Of a stretch of 64,000 bases of DNA, positions 11,066-21,452 are shown piece by piece. The position numbers and the translations under genes are program-made. The notes beneath the pieces are model-generated. The model was not told the DNA's origin. It saw only the letters and a program-made list of their open reading frames with translations, and ran no database searches. The stretch is from Oryza sativa Japonica Group (Eukaryota; Streptophyta; Magnoliopsida; Poales; Poaceae): NCBI RefSeq assembly GCF_034140825.1, contig NC_089041.1, positions 1,064,001 through 1,128,000 of the forward strand. The letters run 5' to 3'. Each line of letters opens with the position of its first letter. Positions within the stretch are counted from its first letter, which is position 1.

Positions 11066-11254
11066 CGCCGCGCGGTGGAAGAGGCGGTAGCGGAGGAGGA
11101 AGAAGCGGTCGGTGACGAGGCGGCGCCAAGGCTTGCATACGAGGGACGCGCGGACGAGGCGCTCCGGCTCGTCGGGAGGGAGGCGGACGAGGATCTCGCC
11201 GGCTATGGCCTCGTCCATCAGCGCCCGGCGAACGCGCAGCGGCGGTGGCGCCAT
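11066..11254 (-). pseudogene. F-box gene relic, N-terminal part only
   Basis: Minus-strand frame from ATG at 11254 gives an F-box: MDEAIAGEILVRLPPDEP, then LVRASLVCKPWRRLVTD and LRYRLFHRA. This is the same start as the intact F-box genes at 29.4 and 34.1 kb. After about 63 codons the frame stops at TAA, where sequence resembling a Stowaway end (CTCCCTCCGTT, 11053-11063) begins. Beyond that lies the SKU5 fragment in opposite orientation. The remaining 300 or so residues are absent. Confidence 0.8.
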
Positions 11255-11328
11255 GCTCGCCGGCGGCGAGGGCTAGGGCTAGGGCTTTTTGGAGGGTTTC
11301 GCTCGGCTTTGGCTGCGGATGTTTCGTA

Positions 11329-11840
11329 TCCACAAATTTAGACAATTTGACCCTTTGTAAAACTAATTATACAAATAAATCGTGGCTAAAACTTATTTAA
11401 AAAATGACCCTTTTGTTCAGCGTCAAATCCCATGACACTGAAGTTAGATACCTCAGTGCCAAATAACGTGGCGCTGAATGTGAGTTGGCACGCCAACTCA
11501 GACTTCTATCCACAGTGGCACGACATTCAGCGCCAGTTGATGTGGCGCCGAGGTGTTTAAGTTTAGCGCCATGGGATTTAGCGCTGAAAAGGGTTATTTT
11601 TGAAATATGTTTTGGCCACGGTTCATTTGCTCGTTGTATAATTAGGCCCCCTTTGATTCAAAGGAAATTCATAGAAATTTTAGAGGATTTCATTCATTTG
11701 TTTTTCCTGTGTTTTGCAATCCTCTGTTTTACACTTACATTCCTATCAAAATCTTATGTTTTTCCTATTCCTATGTTTTCTCATTCCTTCGATTCAAAGG
11801 GCCCCTTAATTTTTGCAAAGGTTCAAATTGTCAAAATATG
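11329..11840. mobile_element. Palindromic Mutator-like MITE, interrupted by a Tourist MITE
   Basis: The two halves are long imperfect inverted repeats (left contains GACAATTTGACCCTTTG and CCCATG; right contains the complements), with the centre near 11500. A 9-bp sequence TGTTTCGTA flanks the element (11320-11328, 11841-11849), fitting a MULE-type duplication. The right arm is split by a 161-bp Tourist element; ignoring it, the arms pair to the outer end. Non-coding. Confidence 0.7.
11645..11805. mobile_element. Tourist-like MITE nested in the MULE-MITE
   Basis: 161 bp with inverted ends GGCCCCCTTTGATTCAAAGG and CGATTCAAAGGGCCCC, flanked by TTA on both sides (11642-11644, 11806-11808). It interrupts the right arm of the surrounding palindromic element, so it inserted later. 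Confidence 0.85.
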
Positions 11841-12312
11841 TGTTTCGTACCCGTATGGCGTTTTGTATGCCATTGGATCGGGCCTTTTGCGGTCCACACC
11901 GATTATTCTTCGTGGGCCTTTGCTCCTGGGCCCTAACTAGGCCCACACCTGGCAAACAGTTGCAAACGCACAAAGTTTTGAATCGAATGGGGAAATACAC
12001 CTGCATTGTTGAGTGCAGTTGGAAGTGGGAACACTTTAATGTGGTGCTGCATCAAACTTCTCCATATGCAACAAATGCAAATGCCACCATGAATATTGTG
12101 CTTCAACAAGATCATCCATTCAGCTGAAAAAGAGTGATATATTACTGTGTTATTAATCCTTTTCAGGACTCAAGATTACCTGCAACTGCAATAGATAGAA
12201 GTCTTGGACTGGTCGCATGGAGTACCACATTATATATTATCCATGAACCAACCAAACACTGGAATAAATAGTTCTCGTATTTGAACACGAAATAACTTAA
12301 TCTAATCAACTA

Positions 12313-12570
12313 CTCCCTCCGGTTCCATATTAATTGACGTTTTGGACAAGATTGAGGTCAAACTTTTATAATTTGATCATCAATAACTTTAAAAATATTT
12401 AATTTAAAGGAACTAGAACAACATATATATATTTATATTTTAAAGCACTATAATAAAAGTAAACATGCATTTATTTATTATATATATTATAGTAGAAAAA
12501 TAAGGTCAAAGATATATCTTGTAGACCATGTTATTGTCCAAAACGTCGATTAAAATGAAACCGGAGGGAG
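12313..12570. mobile_element. Stowaway MITE (Tc1/mariner type)
   Basis: 258 bp with inverted ends CTCCCTCCGGTTCCATATTA and TTAAAATGAAACCGGAGGGAG, flanked by TA on both sides. The interior is AT-rich and can fold back. Appears complete. Confidence 0.93.
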
Positions 12571-12883
12571 TAGTCAATGCGTTGTATCATTTGTTTTGCT
12601 ACACGGGCGCTACTGCTTCAAATCAACAATCCTGCTTGAGAGACGAGCTAGTGTCTGCATGATGAGCCTAGGGGTCAGGAAACAAATGAGACTACGACCA
12701 TGTAACAGTCAACATTTTTCAGCTATTAATTAGGCTCGTTAGTTTGATGTTGTCGCTCAACGTAGCATCCTTGAATTTGATCATCAGTGTACTTGAACAA
12801 GAGTGGGACATTTTCTAGTCCAACCTTGTAATATTTCAGTCCATACTTTCCTGTATCTGACAACACATTTTTTTCTTGGTATT

Positions 12884-13030
12884 GGCTGTGTTTAGTTCCA
12901 CGCCAAAATTAAAAGTTTAAAGAAATTGAAATGATGTGACGGAAAAGTTAGAAGTTTGTGTATTTAGAAAAGTTCGATGTAACGGAAAAGTTGAAAGTTT
13001 GAAGAAAAAAATTGGAATCTAAACAAGGCC
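12884..13030. mobile_element. Tourist-like MITE, diverged
   Basis: About 147 bp with inverted ends GGCTGTGTTTAGTTCC and GGAATCTAAACAAGGCC. The target duplication is not clear (TATTGG lies near both ends instead of TTA), so the boundaries may be off by a few bases. Confidence 0.6.
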
Positions 13031-13470
13031 ACTATTGGCAAGTTCAAACAGTGGCTTTCCAAGAAGACATCTTCCAGTATTGATCTCCACAATCTGCATG
13101 CTAATCAATCATCTGTCAAGGATTAGTAACATATGTTGTGATGAACAGAACTGCCTGCCTACGTGCCGCCGGTAGCTCAAGTCGATAGGCAAGTAGGTAA
13201 CCGTGCACACTCGCTTCAGAAAATGTGAAAAGTGACTCTGAAGCCAGAACTTAAAGTCAATTTTGTACACCAATTCTTCTCCTCCCTCCCATGTGAAGTC
13301 AATTTTGGCGTATACTCCACTATATATGTATTATACTCATAAAAGACTATATCTGCCTGCAACAGCACAAAAGCTTGACAAATTCCCTTCTGGGCTAACA
13401 AAACGAGTAATATGTATTTTCGGTCAAACAATCCACGCTCCACTCAAATCAACTCCATCACACACCGCTG

Positions 13471-13480
13471 CTATATATGC
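13471..13480 (+). promoter_or_regulatory. Likely TATA box of the first DUF538 gene
   Basis: CTATATATGC lies about 135 bases before the ATG at 13611. The spacing is close to that of the TATATA box upstream of the five minus-strand paralogues (about 100-120 bases). Confidence 0.55.
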
Positions 13481-13610
13481 AACCTGCACCTGCTGCCTTG
13501 CACTCATCACAAACAAGAACCAACTCGATCTCAGCATCAACCCACATCAAACATTCCACACAACATATAATTCGTGTCTCTCTGCTTCATCACACATTCT
13601 ATCGATCTCA

Positions 13611-14042
13611 ATGGCGTCTCAGGCCATCGAGAGCCACCGTGCCGGCGCGGAGATTGTCACCGGAGACGGCGTCTGCAGGAAGAAGTCCATTGAGCTGCTG
13701 GAAGAGCTGGGCCTCCCCAAGGGCCTCCTGCCATTGGAGGACATCGAGGAGTTCGGCTACAACAAGGAAACAGGATTCATGTGGCTGGTGCAGAGGAAGA
13801 AGAAGATCGAGCACACCTTCAAGAAGATCAAGCAGACCGTGTCCTACGCCGGCGAGGTCACGGCGTTCGTCGAGAAGGGGAAGCTGAAGAAGATCGCCGG
13901 CGTGAAGACCAAGGAGCTGCTGCTCTGGCTCAGCGTTGTCGAGGTCTATGTCGCCGAGGCCTCGCCGGAGAAGGTCACCTTCAAGACGGGAACCGGGCTG
14001 TCTGATACCTTCGACGCCACTGCATTTGCTCTTGGGGAGTAG
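13611..14042 (+). CDS. DUF538 protein, copy 1 (SVB-like)
   Basis: Intronless, 143 aa, beginning MASQAIESHRAGAEIV. It has the conserved DUF538 core: KKSIELLEELGLPKGLLPLE, DIEEFGYNKETGFMWLVQ, KKIEHTFKKIKQTVSYAGEV, then ELLLWLSVVEVYV and the C-terminal FKTGTGLSDTFDATAFALGE. No signal peptide is visible, so a soluble cytosolic protein is expected for this subgroup. The Arabidopsis family includes SVB, linked to trichome growth; the biochemical role is unclear. An upstream extension of the open frame to 13263 lacks conservation, so the start at 13611, matching the paralogues, is chosen. This is the only copy on the + strand; its closest relative here is copy 6 at 41.7 kb (both have GDGV and NKETGFMW). 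Confidence 0.95.
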   Translation: MASQAIESHRAGAEIVTGDGVCRKKSIELLEELGLPKGLLPLEDIEEFGYNKETGFMWLVQRKKKIEHTFKKIKQTVSYAGEVTAFVEKGKLKKIAGVKTKELLLWLSVVEVYVAEASPEKVTFKTGTGLSDTFDATAFALGE

Positions 14043-14490
14043 AAGTTGACACGTAAGATTGGGGGTCTATGACTGAATTCTGGTTAAGTTGCCTTAGTTA
14101 TTTGTTCATGAAAGTCGAGACATGCAAGCTTTATTTTCGCTTTTATATGAAAAGAAATTTTATGGTTATTGAGGAAGTATCTCGAGATACTTAAATTTTA
14201 GAGTAAAGTGTATGGGCGGTCTTTAAACTTGTAGGGGTGTGTCATCTGGGTTTTTAAACTCTCAAAATACATATCCAAATACCAGAACTTATCGTAGGGA
14301 GGGAAGAAGGCGATAGTGTATCTTTTTGCTTCTCTTTTTCTTCTCCTTCTTCTCTTTTTTTCTTTCTTCTCCTTTCTCTGTGACCCGAGCAGAAGAAAGG
14401 AACAAAAAAGAAGAATGCGAAGAAAACAAAAAAGAAAAACAAAAGAAAAGGACATGTCACGTCCATGTGGCATGCCACATCAGCACCAGG

Positions 14491-15099
14491 TATAGATGGC
14501 CAAATGGGCCGCCCGGCACGGCTCGGCCCAAGCACGGCCGTGCCTGGGCCAAGGCTTGTCGGGTCGGCACGGCCCGACCGACATACCGGGCCGTGCCGTG
14601 CCAGCCCATGGGCAGCATCCGCGGCCCAGGCACGGCCCAATACTACTCGGGCCATGCCGGGCCGGCCCGAAGGCACGACGGCGCACCGTGCTTCCTCATA
14701 GAAAAAGTCTATTTTTGGTCCCTCAACTTTGTGGCTGTGTTTAAATGCTGGAGAACAAGTCTATTTTGTATACCTCCTCGCAGAAAAAGTCTATTTTTGG
14801 TCCCTCAACTTTGTGGGCTGTGTTTAAATGGCTGGAAAATAAGTCTATTTTGTATACCTCTTATCTTGGGCCTTGCCTTATATGATTATTTAAGTCTATT
14901 TTAAAGCCCTATATTTTTTTTATTTGACCAGGCCGTGCCGTGCCGGCCCAGCGTGCCGAAGGTGCGGCCCAAGCACGGCCCGGCTGTCGGGCCGGGCCGG
15001 CACGGGCACGACCCCAGTTGGGCCGTGCCATGCTTGGGCCGGGCCAAACAGCCATGCTTTGGGCCGGGCCGTGGGCCATGGGCCATATGGCCATCTATA
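14491..15099. mobile_element. Non-autonomous hAT-like element nested in the MULE
   Basis: 609 bp with 11-bp inverted ends TATAGATGGCC...GGCCATCTATA. Flanks are GCACCAGG and GCATCAGG, an 8-bp duplication with one mismatch. Both subterminal regions are very GC-rich and built of short overlapping motifs (GGGCCG, GCACGG, GGCCCA) in both orientations, as in subterminal transposase-binding arrays. The middle is AT-richer with a tandem duplication. Confidence 0.75.
14700..14862. repeat. Tandem duplication of about 80 bp inside the hAT element
   Basis: The unit with AAAAAGTCTATTTTTGGTCC followed by CTCAACTTTGTGG and AAGTCTATTTTGTATACCTC occurs twice in direct orientation with few differences. Confidence 0.8.
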
Positions 15100-15249
15100 G
15101 CATCAGGTAGGATCCTAGAGAGGCTGTGTCGATTTGAGACCTAGATGATACACTTAGATAAGTTCTGGAACCTGAATCCGTATTTTGAGAGCTAGGAGAT
15201 CTAGATGACATAACTTTTCAAGTTTAAGACCCGCCTATGCATTTTACTC

Positions 15250-15687
15250 TAAATTTTGTACTAAAAGTTTTGGTAACGTTACCTCTACCATGGAGGCAGT
15301 GGCAGCTGCTACCACTATCGCCTTCTTTCCTCCCTACCAATAAAAGTTGAAAAATAAATTATGATGAAAAAAAAATCTTAAAATCAATTTAAATTTAAGG
15401 TTGAAAATTTAAATTTTGTCTAATAAATATAAGCATAAATGAAAAGATGAGACTAATATGCGTTACGTGAATAATATTCTACAAACGAGAAATGTGAATA
15501 CTACATGACAGCCAATGCTCGCAAGCCAAGCCAACTCTGGCTTTGTTCATGGACGAGGCTTGGGCTTGACTCGTTTGCCGCTCATGAACCCGGTTCTTTT
15601 CCACCCATAGAGGTTGCATAGGTAGAATGGACGTGAAAAAATAATAATAATTGTTTATAATTATCTTTATATATGCTTAGTTGATAC
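15250..15687. other. AT-rich spacer, no gene seen
   Basis: Flank of the nested MULE/hAT. AT-rich, with no coding frame or element boundary that I can support. Confidence 0.4.
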
Positions 15688-15826
15688 TATCTTTGTTTTA
15701 TATTATAAGACGTTTTGACTTTTCTTTGTCAAAATTCTTTAAATTTGATCAAATTTATAGAAAATTTAACAACATATACAACGTCAAATTAGCTTCATTA
15801 GATGTAACATTGAATATATATCTTCA
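15688..15826. mobile_element. Half of a Stowaway-like MITE
   Basis: TACTATCTTTGTTTTATATT and the downstream AAGACGTTTTGAC...TTGATCAAATTTATAG pattern is that of one arm of a Stowaway element. The other arm is missing where the gypsy-type fossil begins. Confidence 0.5.
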
Positions 15827-15829
15827 CGA

Positions 15830-18425
15830 AACCTTTGGTCACGGCCTTCGCTGGCCTCTTGCCGGCAGCCGAAGTACCCTTCCTCGAGGTGGCACCCACT
15901 ATAGCAGCTAGGGTCTTTGCCCCCTCTAGGTCTTTCTGGCGAAGGGGTGACGAGCTGGAGGCCACGCCAGTTTCCGGATGATCCGGACTTGGGGTGTAAC
16001 CTGGCGAATAGTTCTTGCCCTCCGTATCCTCTTCGGCCGCTTCCTCCACCACCACCACCTCCTCCTCCTCCTCCTCATCCCTCTCGTCCTCCTCTTCCTC
16101 ATCGTTCGCATCCGATTCAGCAGGTGAAGGGGCGGTGGATCTGGTTGCTCGGCGGGTTTTGCTTCAACCCCCTAGCGTGGTTTTCGCAACACCTCTCTTA
16201 CGCTTCTTCGACGACTCGGCTCCGTCGACGATCGTGACAACCTTGATCGGGTTCGCCCGAGCGGGAGGCTCGCTGTCGAAAACACGGTTCGCGCGGCCGC
16301 TAGTTTGTCGCGAGAGCAACATACCATACTCTCGTGCGGTTAGCTCGCCAATAATATTATTCGCCTTTGTCTCGGCCTCTGCTAGCGACTGCACTGTCCA
16401 AGCCAAACAAAGATGAAAGAGGTGTCTCCAGCACCAATCGGGTTGCGAAGATGAAAAGGCGCGAATGATGGCGAAGTAATAATAAAACATGCAGGCAAGA
16501 CGAGACGGGGGAGGCCATAGACTTCCTCGTTTGCACTAAGCTAAACACCGCAGTCTCGGGACAGAGGGCATATGCGAAGCATGTAGTATTCTTCAACAAG
16601 ATCGCGGGTGCTTAGCCGGAGGGCGATCTTGCGAAGAAGTATGAGCCTCGACTCCAGCGTGCCTTCCACCTCCACGTTCGGTTTCAGTTCGATGGAGATG
16701 GCATGGTGACGGCAGTGCAAGGCCTCCGCCCGTTCGGAACCGACCACATATGGAATGTTGTGGTAGAACCACTTTTGCATCCAGTGGTGATGCCACTTGG
16801 GCATGGAAGCATGGACGAGCTAGACATCTGACCGTTCCGGTCGAAGAATGAAGTTGGCACTGCCGAAGACCATCATCTTCGGCCCAGCAGCCGTCTGCAC
16901 AGTTTTGGAAAGGATGGTAGCAGTGAAGATGGCGTCGAACAACTCCGCGGTTGGGGCCAAGCCAGCGCGGTATGACATGCCTAGTCGAACACTGCAATCC
17001 GCGCCAGGGCGGAAGGGCTCAGCTAGGGAAGCTTGATCTTGTAAAGCTGGAGGACGTCGGGAAGGAAATCATCGCACGAGAAGCGAAGCCTGGTGTCGAA
17101 GAACGTGGAGAAGACCAGCGTTCACCTGTCGCCCGGAGTTGGAACTAGAGCTTCGCCCGACACGAAGCCCTGCCCTTCGGCGATGGCTCCGGAGGCCACC
17201 AGGGAGGCAAGATCCGACTCCTTGATGAGAGACTTGCCAAGGAAGCAGGAGAGATCTTCGCCAAGGCGACCTGGATCGGGGACGGTAGCGGCGGCCTTAG
17301 CAGGCTTACACGCTGCCATCGGTAGCAGGGCGAAAGGTTGCAAGTGGCGAAAGGTTGCGGGGGCGAAGGAACACGCACGGCAACCAAACGAGGAAGAGAG
17401 AAGAGAGGTCACTAAGAGCGGGGGAGTTGAAATGAGAATGACTGCGGTAAGAATGAAAGCGACCCAGAGGGGTATATATAACCCCGAAGACGCAACGGTT
17501 TGGCTACCGGCCAATAGTGGCCAAACACGTGGTGCCCTTGAAGGGAGGCAGCAGTAACTTCCTCTTCCGGATGGGCTGAACAGTAAAAGGCCGCGGAAAC
17601 AGTGCAATACGGCCCAAAACTGATCTAAATAAAGAAGGGGGAGGCAAAGAGAAGGAGTCTGTCCAAGCATCCGAACCGACTCAACTCCAAACGAGTTACT
17701 GATTCAAATAAGGGTGCGAAATCAAGTAGAGTAGAAAGAAACATAAAAAATGAAAAATATGTAATAATAAGTTTTAAGGCTTTGTTGGTTAAGAGAGGTT
17801 TCGGTAGGAACATTGGCCGAAAGGGTGAGCCTCATTGCCATACCATATGTTTGCACGGTCTCGGCCGAAACTCCCTACTCACCCTTGCCCGTGAGGGGCA
17901 TGTTGGAGGCATGTCATGAGGGCCTTCGGCTGAACCTACCGAAACCATCAAATCAGCAAGACGCCAACCGGGTCTAGGAGGTTCGCCTTAAGCGAAGCTT
18001 CAAGGCAAAGCCAAAGGACGAAGTCAAGAGGGTTCGCCACCAAGCTCGGAGGGCTCACCATCTGGTCTCCCTCTGGGCGAAGCCTTAAGGCGAAGCATGA
18101 AGGGTTCGCCCCATGGAAGACTGGCTTCGCTAGGAAGCCCATCAAGCTAGCGTGGCCCATGAAGGCCATTTGCCTCTTATGGGCTGGGCCAAAGGACCCA
18201 CCTAGGGGCCCATAATTAGAATAGACATTGTATGCCCTCACTGGTGTCCCTATCTAAAGAGTATCTATGTAAATTCCCCTGTACACACTAAACCCTAGAG
18301 GATATGAGCGTGTACTAAGACTATAACTAGCCCCTAGGACCATGTAATGGGGGGATCCCAAAAAAAATTATTAATTAATACAATGTTTTACTTTCTAATC
18401 ATTCCACTGAGAGAACCACGTCCTT
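15830..18425 (-). mobile_element. Fossil of a gypsy-type LTR retrotransposon
   Basis: Minus-strand coding remnants with the pattern of the rice 'putative gypsy type transposon' gag-like protein (for example GRLGEDLSCFLGKSLIKESD) occupy about 15.8-17.3 kb. A probable LTR/leader region lies at about 17.4-18.4 kb. Only one LTR-like end is recognised and no reverse transcriptase region is present, so the copy is truncated and clearly broken, with several breaks. Boundaries are approximate. Moderate decay suggests it is not among the youngest insertions. Confidence 0.6.
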
Positions 18426-18434
18426 CGACGTGAA

Positions 18435-18632
18435 GCTTTTCGTTTGTACAATAACTGTAGCATCACATAAGCTAATTATGGATTAATTAGGCTCAATCGA
18501 TTCGTCTCGTGAATTAGTCTAGGGTTATAGAATGGGTTTTGTTAGTAGTCTACGTTTAATACTTCTAATTAGCGTCCGAACATCCGATGTGACAGGGACT
18601 AAAATTAGTCCATGTAATCCAAACACCACCTT
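18435..18632. mobile_element. Partial Tourist-like MITE
   Basis: ACTGTAGCATCACATAAGC, GAATTAGTCTAGGG, AACATCCGATGTGACAGGG and the end CCAAACACCACC match the right half of the Tourist-like family represented in full at 21453-21790. The left half is missing beside the gypsy-type fossil. Confidence 0.65.
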
Positions 18633-18697
18633 AATCAAATACAACTCACTCTATCCCGCAACAAGTCTTATCAACTCAAGGGCACTTGATGACCGGC

Positions 18698-20280
18698 TTA
18701 ATTTCCATCATATCTCACTCTTATCTCAGCGCTAAGTCTTTCCAATCTATGGTGCAGCATACTATGATACATTTCTGTGTTATCGTCTTCATAGTATGCT
18801 GACAACAACAGCCCAAGACATATCACATTAAATATTGCTATAAGAACAAACTCAGTTTTTGATCTAATTGGCCTACTACCCCATTCATTGATCCTCCTAG
18901 CTGTCGGCATGTAAGGGTAAGTAAAAAAGACAGCGTTGGTTAGCTTACCAAAATATCTAATCATTTCAAATAATGTTTAAACAAGTATGGAGCTAGGAGT
19001 ACAATAATGCTAAGTGTATTCTATCTACTATTGGTACTAATTACCGTACAAGATACAATACATTCTATTTACAATAATGCACTAGCTAGCTAGTATCCAT
19101 AGGAGAATATATATTACAAGATATAATAAGCATTCTAAATTAAGATATATAGAGATACTAATAATACTATACATTCTCAAAGTTCAGGTAGATCTTTATG
19201 GCTAATATAGTAACAATAACGAACTTGACCATAACCAGCTGGGTTTTAAAATAGCAAATATATTATTGCATTGAATACACGAACTATAGTGTTACATCTA
19301 ATCATTACTAACCTTGCTGATTCCATAAGCTAGCACCACTGTTAGCATTCCTTTCTGCCGAGAGGAACCTCTTCTGCCATGCTCACTTCATACCCTTGGT
19401 ACCTTTTTAGATATGACACGCTGGCCCTGCAACAAGCGCTCTTGTACCTTTTAGATATGACACGCTGGCCCTGCAACAAGCGCTCTTGTACCTTTTAGAT
19501 ATGACACGCTGGCCCTGCAACAAGCGCTCTTGTACCTTTTAGATATGACACGACAAGCGCTCTTGTCAATATTAAGGGCAACACATAATCATAGCAAAAT
19601 CATTTACTAAACTCAACCGTTAGATGAAAACAATATCATGGAACCATCACATCATCTACGCATTAAAAGTCTATCTTAATAGCTGGCGTTGCTGACTTTA
19701 TATATATCATGATGACACGAGGAGGTGCTGCTTAAAATTTTAGTTCTGAGAAGTATGATCGGATAACTAGGCTTAACGATAGGAGACTAGGAGCCCAAGA
19801 TGAAAATGTGTTTCTTTCTTACTTCAATGTTACAACACAATTGGAAATGCATTAGCCTAACATAGAAAAAAAAGAAGGCAGAAGTGCAATATGCTTGCCA
19901 AGTCGATCAATAAAAAGAACTCATTCCAAGAAGAGATGAAGAAAGCTCCCAAATTAGTGTCACCATCCATGTAGCAGGTTATGTGACCTTATGGAAAAAT
20001 TGAGTTCTATATAGCAGGTTATGTGGCCTTATGGAAAATTTGAGTAGCAAGCATAAGGTAAAGCTACCCGGAAGGTACCCTCAAACTCAAACCCCTAAGA
20101 TCCACTTTGAAAAAGCCTAAGCGAGGAAGGAGATCTTTACACGAAGAAGAAGAAGAAGGTTTTCCCATTATCAAACCAATCACGCAATTTATAGCCATGG
20201 TTAGGGTGAGGGAAAACACATCCTGAATTGCCAGGTTTCCATTCTATTACTTGGGATGAAGTGAATAAAACATCATATTA
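18698..20280 (-). pseudogene. Decayed paralogue of the small mitochondrial-type gene
   Basis: An exon 3 copy (minus strand, about 18915-18698) after a CGACAG acceptor still reads LARRINEWGSRPIRSKTEFV, then LIAIFNVICLGLLLSAYY, aligning with the intact gene's LAVKKIKALGNARIEIDPRN and its TM. An exon 2 copy (about 19430-19313, ending GGAATCAGCAAG|GT) carries stop codons (for example after GMK in GMK*AWQKRF). Intron 1 sequence resembling 9.28-9.75 kb extends to about 20280. No exon 1 is seen. A 44-bp repeat has expanded at the exon 2/intron 1 boundary. Confidence 0.7.
19404..19565. repeat. 44-bp tandem repeat, about 3.5 copies
   Basis: The unit TTTAGATATGACACGCTGGC followed by CCTGCAACAAGCGCTCTTGTACC is repeated almost perfectly. 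The last copy is internally shortened. The unit straddles what was the splice acceptor of exon 2 in the decayed paralogue, and the near-identity of copies implies recent expansion. Confidence 0.92.
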
Positions 20281-20417
20281 CTACTACTACTAACTAACTG
20301 ATTTTCCCTCTGCTCGGGCGACCGGCCAAGGGAGCAAAATCGAGTGCTCCCCCGCCCCCTGACACGCACGTTCCCCCTAGGCCCCACCATGTGTCCTGCC
20401 CCCACCTGCCACGTGTC

Positions 20418-20830
20418 TCCACAAAAAATGTTTGACCCAGTGTACTCACAATGTTTTACTATGTATAGATCTAATGTTGCAGTGAATTGAAACATTCTTT
20501 TGCAACAAATTGCCCACATATTTTGGAAAACCTCTATTAAGGGAATTCGTTTCATTTTTTGTTCCACTGAAAATGTTTCACCTAGTGTACTCACAATGTT
20601 TCACTATGTATAGATCTAATGTTGCAGTGAATTGAAACATTCTTTTGCAACAAATCACCCACATATTTTGGAAACCCTCTATTAAGGGAATTCGTTTTAT
20701 TTTTTGTTCCACAAAAAATGTTTCATATAGTGTACTTATAATGTTTCACTATGTATGGATCAAATGTTGCAGTGAACTGAAACATTCTTTCGCTATTTGC
20801 GGAAACATTGTTTTTATATAAGGTGAAACA
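20418..20830. repeat. 145-bp tandem repeat, about 2.8 copies
   Basis: The block AAAATGTTTCACCTAGTGTA with CTATGTATAGATCTAATGTTG and GAAACATTCTTTTGCAACAA recurs at 20428, 20573 and 20718 (offset 145 bases). The third copy is partial and diverged. Non-coding; possibly the interior of an unrecognised transposon. Confidence 0.85.
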
Positions 20831-21452
20831 ACACCTGATTTAAACGATTGAAACATTTTTGATCTACTTAGTGAAACAATTCCGATATACTTGGTGGAAC
20901 AGCGTGTAACATTTAAAAATAATTCAATAATAAGCTAAACTTTTTTGTCGGAATATATCCATGTGTGGTCTTGTTTTAAAGATTTAATTGTAACGAATTT
21001 AATGGTGCAATATGATCATGATTTGGATAAATAATTTAAAAGAAAAAATAGTTTAAAGTAGTTTGCACGCATGCGTCATGCGACGTCAGGCTGAAGTAAA
21101 ATAAAATGGGAAAACGAATTCATTGCACACAAATTTCAATGGAAAAACACCCATATCAGTACTTCAATAGGAAGTTGGGAATTTGTGTGTGTTGCGGGGA
21201 GGGTCTCGTCATACAGTTTCATCGTATGAATGGTAAGACCTTTTTTTTCTTATATATGTGAATGAGGGGGTAAAGAGAGCTGTTGGTTATGTTTACCCAT
21301 ATGGCTTTTAAGTGGGTCTAAGGATAAGTTTGAACTAAAATAAAATTTGAAGAACTGATATGGACAGATTGAAATGTGAAGGACCAGACTGAGCCTTAGA
21401 ACTTGAAGGACCACTTTGGCTATTCACCCATATCCAAAATACCAAATATTTA
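20831..21452. other. AT-rich spacer, no gene seen
   Basis: Continues the AAACATT-rich sequence from the 145-bp repeat and then anonymous AT-rich DNA up to the Tourist-like element. No supported feature. Confidence 0.4.

Larger units (their letters stand above)
11850..13470. other. Intergenic region before the first DUF538 gene
   Basis: No supported gene. It contains a complete Stowaway MITE and a Tourist-like MITE (listed) and otherwise AT-rich spacer. Short open frames at 11813-12127 have no recognised domain. Confidence 0.5.
14201..15249. mobile_element. Mutator-like element containing a nested hAT
   Basis: The outer ends are inverted repeats of about 95 bp (left GAGTAAAGTGTATGGGCGG; right complement of GAGTAAAATGCATAGGCGG), flanked by TAAATTTTA (14192-14200) and TAAATTTTG (15250-15258), a 9-bp duplication with one mismatch. 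No transposase. It shares the GAGTAAA terminus with the element at 8734. It sits about 160 bp past the stop of DUF538 copy 1, possibly within or next to its 3' UTR. Confidence 0.8.

Noticed and set aside
13263-13610. Upstream in-frame extension of DUF538 copy 1
   Set aside because: Not conserved in the other five copies, contains the TATA box, and is followed by the conserved MASQ start.
14326-14904. 192-codon frame over the MULE/hAT junction
   Set aside because: Spans two nested transposons and low-complexity sequence; no domain.
16015-17670. Several medium-length frames on both strands as host genes
   Set aside because: They fall inside the gypsy-type fossil and have its gag-like composition or are shadows.
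19404-19565. CRISPR-like direct repeats
   Set aside because: Head-to-tail tandem repeat without unique spacers, in a plant nuclear setting.
20418-20830. CRISPR or centromeric satellite
   Set aside because: Under three copies of a 145-bp unit; no spacers and no long array.
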